NCBI GenBank assembly: GCA_002314915.1
Contig: DCHU01000082.1
Span: 6,591 to 70,590, forward strand
Length of the DNA stretch: 64,000 nt
Origin: Caryophanales bacterium UBA1744
GTDB lineage: Bacteria; Bacillota_I; Bacilli_A; RFN20; CAG-826
Direction: 5' to 3'
Shown here: piece by piece, positions 25,605-33,432 of the stretch
Position numbering within the stretch: the stretch's first letter is position 1
How the letters are laid out: every line of letters starts with the position of its first letter
Position numbers and translations under genes: made by a program
The notes under the pieces: model-generated
Databases searched by the model: none
The model's input: the letters and a program-made list of their open reading frames with translations, nothing else
Told to the model about the DNA's origin: nothing

Positions 25605-26671
25605 TCCTCGAGAAGATGTCACTTGCGAACTTCAGGTCATATGACAAATGTGATGTGCAGTTCGGGCCCGGCGTAAATGTCATAGTCGGGGCAAACGGAT
25701 CCGGCAAGACCAATCTTGCCGAGTCCATCCATCTGATGTCTTTGGCTAAGAGCTGGCGAACAAACGAATCATCGACGCTTATCGGCATCGATTGTGATTA
25801 CGCGTACGCAGAGGCGCGCGTCAATAGTGGGGGCATGACAAGAACGATCGGAATCCAAATCTCCAGAAAAGGGAAGAAGGTTCTGATAAACGGGAAGCCG
25901 GTCAAGAGATTGAGCGAGCTCTCCAAGTGTGTGAATGTCATCGTGTTCTCGCCGGAAGACGTATCGCTCTTCAAAGGCTCACCAAGCGAGAGAAGGTCAT
26001 TCCTTGACGTGAACATCTCAAAGCGTTCCCTGGATTACTTCTCCCTCATCGCGAAATTCAACAAACTGCTTGAAGAGCGCAACGCAGCCCTGAAGTCAGA
26101 ACCTGTGGATAGAACATATCTGAAGGTCGTGACAGAGAGGTTGATTGAGGTTGAGGAGCCATTATCTCGCTACAGACGGCTTTACGTTGACGAGCTGAAT
26201 AAAATACTATCGGACGTCGCGAGTGGGCTCTATGGGGCGGAAAGAAGCGTAAGAATTAATTACAAACCTTTCATCAAGTCCATAGACGAATTCAAGTCTC
26301 ATGCCACAAAACTCTATGATAGAAACCTCGAAAGCGACATCTATCACAAGAGCACATCGGTTGGCCTCCATCGCGAGGACTTCGAACTGATGCTGGACGG
26401 AAAGAACATCGCGTTTTACGGAAGCCAGGGAGAAAACAGGCTCTCGGCTATCGCCTTAAAGATGTCGCCATACTTCCTAATCGAAGATGACGATCAGAAA
26501 CCAATCGCTGTTCTGGACGATGTTTATAGCGAACTAGACGCGAACCACGCAGCGCGTCTCACCGAGCTGGTGAAAAAGATGGGCCAAACGTTCATCACTG
26601 CGACGAATTTGGAAATTGAGGGAGCCACCTATATAGATGTCTCCTCGAATAGAGCCGTTAGGAGGAAATGA
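25601..26671 (+). CDS. recF: DNA repair protein RecF
   Basis: A 356-residue SMC-like ATPase that loads RecA at gaps. Walker A GANGSGKTN near residue 30, signature region 'YGSQGENRLSAIAL' (usual form SQGQQR, here ENR), Walker B 'PIAVLDDVYSELD'. It overlaps rlbA by 4 nt and ends one base before the gyrB start. The C-terminus is basic (RAVRRK). Confidence 0.96.
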   Translation: MILEKMSLANFRSYDKCDVQFGPGVNVIVGANGSGKTNLAESIHLMSLAKSWRTNESSTLIGIDCDYAYAEARVNSGGMTRTIGIQISRKGKKVLINGKPVKRLSELSKCVNVIVFSPEDVSLFKGSPSERRSFLDVNISKRSLDYFSLIAKFNKLLEERNAALKSEPVDRTYLKVVTERLIEVEEPLSRYRRLYVDELNKILSDVASGLYGAERSVRINYKPFIKSIDEFKSHATKLYDRNLESDIYHKSTSVGLHREDFELMLDGKNIAFYGSQGENRLSAIALKMSPYFLIEDDDQKPIAVLDDVYSELDANHAARLTELVKKMGQTFITATNLEIEGATYIDVSSNRAVRRK

Positions 26672-26672
26672 A

Positions 26673-28745
26673 ATGGCGGATGAAAAGAAACTAGCTGCTG
26701 CCGCTGAAGCGAGCGGTGCAACGGCTGAATCCATCGAAGAAGAGGGTAAATTCTCTTACTCCGGTGTTGAAACAGACATTGATAGACGCAGCATCGAAAA
26801 AGCCGATGAGAAATACACCGGCGAAAACATTCAGGTCTTAGAAGGTCTTGAAGCTGTCAGAAAGCGCCCTGGTATGTATATCGGCACCACAGCGTCGGCA
26901 GGTCTTCACCACCTTGTATGGGAAATTGTCGATAACTCAATCGACGAAGCCTTAGCAGGATACTGTGACAGAATCGACGTTATCATCAACAAAGGTAACA
27001 GCATCACAGTCAAGGATAATGGACGTGGTATCCCTGTCGATAAGGTTGCAAAATCAGGATTATCCGGTGTCGAAACCGCATATACAATCCTTCACGCTGG
27101 CGGTAAGTTCGGCGAAGGCGGAGGCTATAAGGTTTCCGGTGGTCTTCACGGTGTCGGCGCATCAGTCGTCAACGCTTTATCAACATGGTGCGAAGTCGTC
27201 GTTTGCAGAGATGGCGGAGAATTCAAGGTCCGCTTCGAAGATGGTGGTAAGATCGCTCAGCCACTCGCAAGAGTTGGCGACAGCAGTGCAAGAGGCACAG
27301 CGGTCACATTCTTACCAGACCCAACAATCTTCACAGAAACACAGACATATAACTACGAGTCAATCAAGAATCACATGCGTCAGATGGCTTTCCTCAACGG
27401 CGGCGTCAGACTCTGCTTAACAGATGACCGTGGCGAAGAACCAGTCCACGAAGAGTTCTTCTATGAAGGCGGTATTAAGGAATACGTTTCCTTCATTAAC
27501 TCCGCAAAAATCGCAATCTCTGGACCGGTAATCTACTGTTCAGGCGCTGAAGAGGTCACCCTCTTAGACGGAACAAAGGAGAAGATTTTCGCTGAAATCG
27601 CACTCCAGTGGACAGATGGATATAGCTCAGACGGCGTTTACTCATTCTGTAACAACATCACCACAAAAGAAGGTGGTACACACGTTGAGGGTTTCAACCT
27701 CGCAATCAACAGAACGATGAACGCTTACGCTAAGAAGGCAAAACTCTTAGACGACAAAGATAAATTCACAACCGAAGACTGTAAGGAAGGCTTAACTTGT
27801 GTCATTTCCGCAAAGCACCCTAACCCACAGTATGAAGGTCAGACCAAGACAAAGCTCGGTAACTCAGAGGTCAGAAAGATTGTCTCAACAATCGTCGGTG
27901 ACCAGTTAGAGCAGTACTTACTCGAGCATCCAGATATCGCAAAGACAATCGTTCAGAAAATCAGCATGGCATCCAAGGCAAGAGCCGCGGCTGTTAGAGC
28001 AAGAGAAGCTGTCCGTAAAGATGCTCTCGGAGTCACAACACTCCCTGGAAAGCTTGCAGATTGCTCCTCAAAGATTCCTGAAGAGTGCGAATTGTACATC
28101 GTTGAGGGTAACTCAGCAGGCGGTTCCGCAAAGAACGGACGTGATAGAGAAACCCAGGCAATTCTCCCTTTAAGAGGTAAGATCCTTAACGTCGAGAAGG
28201 CAAGAGAAGAAAGAATCTTCAAGAACGCTGAAATCGGAAACATGATCACCGCAATCGGCGCTGGTATCCGCGAGAACTTCGATGTCTCAAAGATCAGATA
28301 CCACAAAGTCGTCATCATGACCGATGCTGACGTCGACGGCGACCACATCAGAATCCTTCTCTTAACATTCTTCTACAGATTCATGAGACCGCTCATTGAA
28401 GGCGGATTCGTGTATATCGCCCAGCCACCTCTCTACAAGATTGAGGTTAAGGGCAACCAGTATTACGCATACAACGATGCTCAGTTAGAGCAGTTAAAGA
28501 AAGCCCTCCAGCTCAGAGCTGGATATCCATTCCAGAGATATAAAGGACTTGGTGAAATGGACGCTCAGCAGTTATGGGAAACAACAATGGACCCTAAGTG
28601 CCGTAAGATGATCCGTATCACGATCGACGACGCTGCAGAAGCAGAAAAGGCATTCTCCGAACTCATGGGCGAAGATGTCTTACCACGTAAGAATTTCATA
28701 ACAGAGAGAGCTGTATTCATCAATCGTGATGACCTCGATATTTAA
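26673..28745 (+). CDS. gyrB: DNA gyrase subunit B
   Basis: A 690-residue ATPase subunit. The GHKL ATP-binding domain includes 'LEGLEAVRKRPGMYIG', 'DNGRGIPVD' and 'GLHGVGASVVNALS'; 'QTKTKLGN' is the ATP-lid Lys region. The TOPRIM domain has 'EGNSAGGSAKNGRDR' (catalytic Glu478) and 'DADVDGDHIR'. An N-terminal extension of about 50 acidic residues precedes the usual start. Residue 480 is Asn where most gyrases have Asp (E. coli Asp426), and Lys447 is Arg; see findings. AGGAGG precedes the ATG at 26673. Confidence 0.97.
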   Translation: MADEKKLAAAAEASGATAESIEEEGKFSYSGVETDIDRRSIEKADEKYTGENIQVLEGLEAVRKRPGMYIGTTASAGLHHLVWEIVDNSIDEALAGYCDRIDVIINKGNSITVKDNGRGIPVDKVAKSGLSGVETAYTILHAGGKFGEGGGYKVSGGLHGVGASVVNALSTWCEVVVCRDGGEFKVRFEDGGKIAQPLARVGDSSARGTAVTFLPDPTIFTETQTYNYESIKNHMRQMAFLNGGVRLCLTDDRGEEPVHEEFFYEGGIKEYVSFINSAKIAISGPVIYCSGAEEVTLLDGTKEKIFAEIALQWTDGYSSDGVYSFCNNITTKEGGTHVEGFNLAINRTMNAYAKKAKLLDDKDKFTTEDCKEGLTCVISAKHPNPQYEGQTKTKLGNSEVRKIVSTIVGDQLEQYLLEHPDIAKTIVQKISMASKARAAAVRAREAVRKDALGVTTLPGKLADCSSKIPEECELYIVEGNSAGGSAKNGRDRETQAILPLRGKILNVEKAREERIFKNAEIGNMITAIGAGIRENFDVSKIRYHKVVIMTDADVDGDHIRILLLTFFYRFMRPLIEGGFVYIAQPPLYKIEVKGNQYYAYNDAQLEQLKKALQLRAGYPFQRYKGLGEMDAQQLWETTMDPKCRKMIRITIDDAAEAEKAFSELMGEDVLPRKNFITERAVFINRDDLDI

Positions 28746-28760
28746 TGAAAGGAGACCGAC

Positions 28761-31430
28761 ATGGAAAACGAAGACAAGAAAATTGAAGAGATTTCTGAGG
28801 AAGCAGAAGTCACAGAAGAACAGTCATCAGCAGCCGCTGGTATCGTTCCTGGTCTCATCGATAGAGAGATCACAGAGGAAGTTCACACAGCTTTCCTCGC
28901 ATACTCGATGTCCGTTATCGTCAGCCGTGCAATCCCTGACGTCAGAGACGGATTGAAACCAGTTCAAAGAAGAATCATCTACGGTATGGATGAGTCAGGC
29001 ATGCAGCCGGGCAAACCATACAAGAAATCAGCTCGTATCGTCGGTGACGTCATGGGTAAATATCACCCACACGGCGACGCCGCACTTTACGGAACACTCG
29101 TACGTTTAGCTCAGCCATTCTCGCTCAGATACACATTAGTCGACGGACACGGTAACTTCGGTTCTATCGACGGCGACGAAGCTGCTGCTATGCGTTACAC
29201 CGAAGCAAGAATGAACAAGCTTGCTGTCGAAATGGTTAGAGACTTAGACAAAGACACAGTCGACTTTGTCGATAACTATGACGGCACCGAAACAGAACCT
29301 TCGGTTCTTCCTTCAAGAATCCCTAACTTAATCATCAATGGATCTGAAGGTATTGCGGTTGGTATGGCTACAAACATGGCCCCACACAACCTCTCAGAAA
29401 CAATCAACGCAATCGTCGCTCTTTGCAGAAACCCAGAGTTAACTGTCGAAGAGATGATGAGAGATTATCTCCATGGACCAGACTTCCCAACAGGCGGCGT
29501 CATCCTTGGAAGACAGGGCATCGTTGATGCTTACACAAACGGCACAGGAACAATCACAATCCGTTCCAAATACCACATTGAAGAAAAAGAAGGCCAGAAG
29601 GCAAAGATCATCGTCACAGAGATCCCTTATCAGGTTAACAAATCTGCAATGATCGAAAAGATGGCTGAGCTCGTTCGCGACAAAGTTCTCGAAGGTATCA
29701 GCGACATCCGTGACGAATCCAACAAAGAAGGTATCCGTGTTGTCATCGAAATCAAACGTGACTTCATGCCTGAAATCGTTGCAAATAACCTCTTAAAGCA
29801 CACAGATTTACAGACAAACTTCGGTATCATCAACCTTTGCTTAGTCAACAACGCACCAAAAATCCTTGGCATGAAGGAGATGTTGCAGAACTACATCGAC
29901 TTCCAGATTGAGGTCTTAACAAGAAGAACAAGAAAACTCTTAGAGAACGACTCAAAGAGAGATCATTTGGTCGTTGGTCTCATCCTCGCTCACGACAATA
30001 TCGATGACGTTATCAACATCATCAGATCATCAAAGAACGACGAAGAATCAACAGCAAAATTAAAAGAAAAATACGGTTTATCAGACGAGCAGATCGGATC
30101 AATCCTCGCAATGACATTGAGAAGATTGCAGGGACTTGAACAGGATAAGCTCCACGCTGAACACAACCAGTTAACAGCCAACATCGCAGAGTACAACAGA
30201 CTCTTGAGCGACAAGGCAAACATCGTCGAACTCCTCATCCAGGAAATCTCAGAAATCGAAAGAAAGTATGGCGACGAAAGACTCACAACAATCACAGACG
30301 ATGCAGCCAACATCGACAACGAAGACCTCATCCCAGAGGAGAATATCGTCGTCGTTCTTACAAAGAACGGTTACATCAAGAGAATGAATGACACCACATT
30401 CCGTGCTCAGAACAGAGGCGGCAGAGGTGTTAAGGGCGTCACAACAACAAATGGTGACTTTGTCCGTATCATCAGACACACAAAGACACACACCGACGTC
30501 TTATTCTTCTCATCTGTTGGTAAAGTCTACAGATTAAGAGGCTATCAGATCCCTGAGGGAACAAGAGACTCAAAAGGTCTTCCAATCGTTAACCTCTTGG
30601 CTCTCGACTCATCGGTCGAAGAGAGAATTGTCTCAATCGTTGCATGCGATGACTACAATCCAAACGATTACTTATTCTTCGCAACAGTCAACGGTCTCGT
30701 TAAGAGAACAAAGTTATCAGAATACGAATCCATCCACCAGAACGGTAAGCGCGCTGTTGGATTAAGAGAAGGTGATGAACTTCTCGATGTTAAGAGAACG
30801 GACGGAAACGCAATCGTATCCATGGCTGCATCAACCGGCAAGGTCTGCACATTCAACGAAGCTGACGCTCGTGAGATGGGAAGAGACGCAACCGGTGTTA
30901 AGGGTATGGAAATCGATGAGGGAACAAAGATTGTCGACCTCACAACATCACTCGAAGGCACAAAGCTCTTGGTCTTAACAACAACCGGCTACGGTAAGAT
31001 CTCATACGTCAACGACACCGATGTCACTGACGAAGACGGAAACGTCCGCCACTACGAAGGCTATCGTATGACAACAAGAGGCGCTAGAGGTGTCCTCTCA
31101 CTCAAGATGAGCGCAAAGAACGGTGAATTAACCGCTATGAGAGGCGTTAACGGAGACGAAGACCTGATGGTCATCACCAACAAAGGCATCGTCATCAGAA
31201 CACCTTTGAGCCAGATCAAGATCGCCGGTAGAAATACTCAGGGCGTCAAGATCATCAACCTCGAACCACACAACAAAGTCGCTGCTATCACAATCGTTCC
31301 ACATGAAGATGAGGAAGAGGTTGTCGACACACCTATCATCGAAGATGATGAAATCAACCCATCATTGGTTGGTGAGACCGAAGAAGTCGTCGCAGCAGAA
31401 GAGGTTGTCACGCCAGACGACATCATGTAA
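28761..31430 (+). CDS. gyrA: DNA gyrase subunit A
   Basis: An 889-residue cleavage-religation subunit. The catalytic Tyr is Tyr146 in 'AAMRYTEAR'. The C-terminal beta-pinwheel carries the GyrA box as '[10 protein letters not shown]', which marks gyrase rather than topoisomerase IV. An acidic 25-residue N-terminal extension and a strongly acidic tail are present. In the quinolone-determining region '[14 protein letters not shown]', the Ser83 and Asp87 equivalents are Ala107 and Gly111. It lies 15 nt after gyrB with AAAGGAG, so the two are co-expressed, and is followed by a terminator. Confidence 0.97.
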   Translation: MENEDKKIEEISEEAEVTEEQSSAAAGIVPGLIDREITEEVHTAFLAYSMSVIVSRAIPDVRDGLKPVQRRIIYGMDESGMQPGKPYKKSARIVGDVMGKYHPHGDAALYGTLVRLAQPFSLRYTLVDGHGNFGSIDGDEAAAMRYTEARMNKLAVEMVRDLDKDTVDFVDNYDGTETEPSVLPSRIPNLIINGSEGIAVGMATNMAPHNLSETINAIVALCRNPELTVEEMMRDYLHGPDFPTGGVILGRQGIVDAYTNGTGTITIRSKYHIEEKEGQKAKIIVTEIPYQVNKSAMIEKMAELVRDKVLEGISDIRDESNKEGIRVVIEIKRDFMPEIVANNLLKHTDLQTNFGIINLCLVNNAPKILGMKEMLQNYIDFQIEVLTRRTRKLLENDSKRDHLVVGLILAHDNIDDVINIIRSSKNDEESTAKLKEKYGLSDEQIGSILAMTLRRLQGLEQDKLHAEHNQLTANIAEYNRLLSDKANIVELLIQEISEIERKYGDERLTTITDDAANIDNEDLIPEENIVVVLTKNGYIKRMNDTTFRAQNRGGRGVKGVTTTNGDFVRIIRHTKTHTDVLFFSSVGKVYRLRGYQIPEGTRDSKGLPIVNLLALDSSVEERIVSIVACDDYNPNDYLFFATVNGLVKRTKLSEYESIHQNGKRAVGLREGDELLDVKRTDGNAIVSMAASTGKVCTFNEADAREMGRDATGVKGMEIDEGTKIVDLTTSLEGTKLLVLTTTGYGKISYVNDTDVTDEDGNVRHYEGYRMTTRGARGVLSLKMSAKNGELTAMRGVNGDEDLMVITNKGIVIRTPLSQIKIAGRNTQGVKIINLEPHNKVAAITIVPHEDEEEVVDTPIIEDDEINPSLVGETEEVVAAEEVVTPDDIM

Positions 31431-31441
31431 TTAAAGCTTAA

Positions 31442-31464
31442 CCTCAACAATTTGTTGGGGTTTT
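31442..31464 (+). terminator. Intrinsic terminator of gyrA
   Basis: CCTCAACA-ATT-TGTTGGGG (8 bp, one G-T wobble) followed by TTTT, 12 nt after the gyrA stop. Confidence 0.82.
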
Positions 31465-31498
31465 GCTGAGATATTTGAACACTATAAGGAGTCAAAAA

Positions 31499-32782
31499 AT
31501 GATTGATTTAAAGTTAATCGAAGAAAGACCTGAATACGTTAAAGAGGCCTTGGCTAAAAAAGGTTGGGAATTCGACCCAGCACCATTACTTGCCTTGATC
31601 GCAAAGAGAAGAGAACTCACCAAAGTTGTCGAGACAAATAAAGCAGAGCAGAACAAGCTCTCAAAATCAGTTCCTGAAGTTAAGAAAGCTGGAGGAAACG
31701 TCCAGGAGATCTTCGCAAAGGTCAAAGCCTTAGCGGCAGAGAACAAGGAGAAGGAAGACGAACTCAACGCAGCATCAGCTGAGATCCAGTCACTCGTCGA
31801 AGTCCTTCCAAACTTACCAGACGCAGACTTAGAAGCTGGCGCAAAAGAGAACAACAAGCCATTCTACGTCTTCGGCAAGAAACCAGAATTCACATTCAAA
31901 CCAAAAGACCACGTTGAGCTCGCTGAGTCGCTCGGCTTAATCGACTACAAGAGAGCAGCTAAGATCTCTGGATCCGGCACATGGGTCTACACAGGCTTAG
32001 GCGCTCAGCTTGAATGGGCATTACTCAACTACTTCATCTCAACACACATCAAAGACGGATACACAATGATCCTCTGCCCACACATCCTCAACGAGGATTC
32101 AGGCTTCACAGCAGGGCAGTTCCCAAAATTCAAGGAAGACGTCTTCTGGCTTGAAGGTTCAGAACCACGCAAATTCATCCTTCCAACAGCAGAAACAGCT
32201 CTTGTTAACCTCCACAGAAACGAAGTCTTAACAGAAGCAGACCTTCCAAAGAAATACTTCGCTTACACACCGTGCTATCGTAAGGAAGCGGGCTCATACA
32301 GAACCGAAGAAAGAGGCATGATCCGTGGATATCAGTTCGACAAAGTCGAAATGGTTCAGTACACAACCGATACCGGATCAGACGTTGCATTCGATGAGTT
32401 AGTCAAGAAAGCTCAGGCTTTGCTCGAAGGCCTCGGATTACACTACCAGCTCGATAAGCTTGCAGCAGGCGACTGCTCACACTCAATGGCTAGAACCTAT
32501 GACATCGAAGTCTGGATTCCATCAATGGGCATCTACAAAGAAGTCTCATCCGTTTCTAACGCAAGAGACTATCAGGCAAGACGCGGTATGATCCGTTATA
32601 AAGACAAAGACGGAAAGATGCATTTCTGCCACACCTTAAACGGTTCTGGCTTAGCAACATCCAGAGTCTATCCAGCTCTTCTCGAGCAGAATCAGCAGGA
32701 AGACGGATCTGTTGTCATCCCAGAAGTCTTACGTCCGTTCATGGGCGGCATCTCAGTTTTAAAACCAATTGAGAAGAAATAA
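31499..32782 (+). CDS. serS: Seryl-tRNA synthetase
   Basis: A 427-residue class II synthetase. N-terminal coiled-coil arm (about 30-100), motif 2 'CYRKEAGSYRTEERGMIRGYQF' (abbreviated: CYRKEAGSYRTEERGM), motif 3 'NGSGLATSRVYPALLEQ'. The start at 31499 is set by AAGGAG 6 nt upstream; an earlier in-frame codon lies inside the gyrA terminator. The 68-bp leader is too short for a T-box. It is the last protein gene of the origin-proximal housekeeping run. Confidence 0.97.
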   Translation: MIDLKLIEERPEYVKEALAKKGWEFDPAPLLALIAKRRELTKVVETNKAEQNKLSKSVPEVKKAGGNVQEIFAKVKALAAENKEKEDELNAASAEIQSLVEVLPNLPDADLEAGAKENNKPFYVFGKKPEFTFKPKDHVELAESLGLIDYKRAAKISGSGTWVYTGLGAQLEWALLNYFISTHIKDGYTMILCPHILNEDSGFTAGQFPKFKEDVFWLEGSEPRKFILPTAETALVNLHRNEVLTEADLPKKYFAYTPCYRKEAGSYRTEERGMIRGYQFDKVEMVQYTTDTGSDVAFDELVKKAQALLEGLGLHYQLDKLAAGDCSHSMARTYDIEVWIPSMGIYKEVSSVSNARDYQARRGMIRYKDKDGKMHFCHTLNGSGLATSRVYPALLEQNQQEDGSVVIPEVLRPFMGGISVLKPIEKK

Positions 32783-32797
32783 TTAAACAAATATAAT
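32769..32797 (+). promoter_or_regulatory. Promoter of the SRP RNA gene
   Basis: TTGAGA (32769-32774), 17-bp spacer, TATAAT (32792-32797). It overlaps the end of serS and gives a start near 32804, the first base of the SRP RNA helix. Confidence 0.85.
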
Positions 32798-32803
32798 AGT
32801 TAA

Positions 32804-32887
32804 GCCATCGCGAGAAGTTGTCTTCGAACCAGGTCAGGCGGGGAACCGAGCAGCCTTAAGATCAGAACTCCTGTGCGGTGGTTTTCT
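32804..32887 (+). ncRNA. ffs: Signal recognition particle RNA, small (4.5S) type
   Basis: The conserved core ACCAGGTCAGG...GAGCAGCC is present at about 32828-32855, with GGAA tetraloop on a CGG/CCG stem between. The ends GCCATCGC and GCGGTGG pair, closing an about 80-nt hairpin, followed by TTTTCTT. This is the short SRP RNA without the Alu domain. It binds Ffh and targets membrane proteins. Location just before tadA is like that in other Bacillota. Confidence 0.92.
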
Positions 32888-32907
32888 TATTGTTCTATAA
32901 TAGTGGT

Positions 32908-33357
32908 ATGCAAGACGAAATTTTCATGCAAGAAGCCTTAAAAGAAGCGCAAAAAGCCTATGAATTGGGTGAAATACCGGTCGGAGCAGTCGTTGTTAAA
33001 GACGATGTGATCATCGGTAGGGGCCACAATTTGAGAGAGAAGAACAACGACATCTCATCTCATGCCGAAATCGAAGCGCTCAAAGACGCTGCCAAAACCC
33101 TGGGAAACTGGAGGATGAATGGCTGCACGCTTTTCGTTACGCTTGAACCTTGTCCAATGTGCTCCGGCGCCATACTTCAATCACGAATCTCCAGAGTGGT
33201 TTTTGGTGCAAAAGACCCTCGAGATGGAGGGGTTGTTTCCAATTATTATTTATTCGATTCTCCATGTGCTCATGAACGCCCCCTTGTCAGTGTCGGTACA
33301 CTGAATGAGGAGTGTGAAAAGATACTTAAATTATTTTTTCTAGAAAAAAGAAATTAA
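32908..33357 (+). CDS. tadA: tRNA-specific adenosine deaminase
   Basis: A 149-residue zinc deaminase that converts A34 to inosine in tRNA-Arg. Zinc and catalytic motif HAEIEAL and PCPMCSGAI are both present. The start at 32908 has no ribosome-binding site; TATAAT (32896-32901) ends exactly 6 nt before, so transcription would begin at the A of the ATG (leaderless mRNA). An upstream in-frame GTG lies inside the SRP RNA and is rejected. Confidence 0.93.
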   Translation: MQDEIFMQEALKEAQKAYELGEIPVGAVVVKDDVIIGRGHNLREKNNDISSHAEIEALKDAAKTLGNWRMNGCTLFVTLEPCPMCSGAILQSRISRVVFGAKDPRDGGVVSNYYLFDSPCAHERPLVSVGTLNEECEKILKLFFLEKRN

Positions 33358-33371
33358 GACGGCATCTATAG

Positions 33372-33426
33372 TTTTGGACACGTGTCAAAATTAGTCATAA
33401 TGTTTAGAAAACATATGTGATATATT
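33372..33426 (+). promoter_or_regulatory. Palindrome and extended -10 promoter of the six-gene operon
   Basis: GACACGTGTC (33377-33386) is a perfect 10-bp dyad flanked by TTTT and AAAA. TGTTT-AGA-AAACA (33401-33413) is a second dyad. TG-A-TATATT (33418-33426) is an extended -10 box that ends 6 nt before the ATG at 33433. No good -35 is seen. The dyads are candidates for the operon's own TetR protein. Confidence 0.55.
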
Positions 33427-33432
33427 TTCTAT

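Noticed and set aside
31431..31498. T-box riboswitch upstream of serS
   Set aside because: The leader is only 68 bp and is occupied by the gyrA terminator; no specifier stem or T-box sequence is visible.
33340..33357. TTTTTTCTAGAAAAAA as terminator of tadA
   Set aside because: It is a pure A/T palindrome within the coding end, without a GC stem, so unlikely to terminate.
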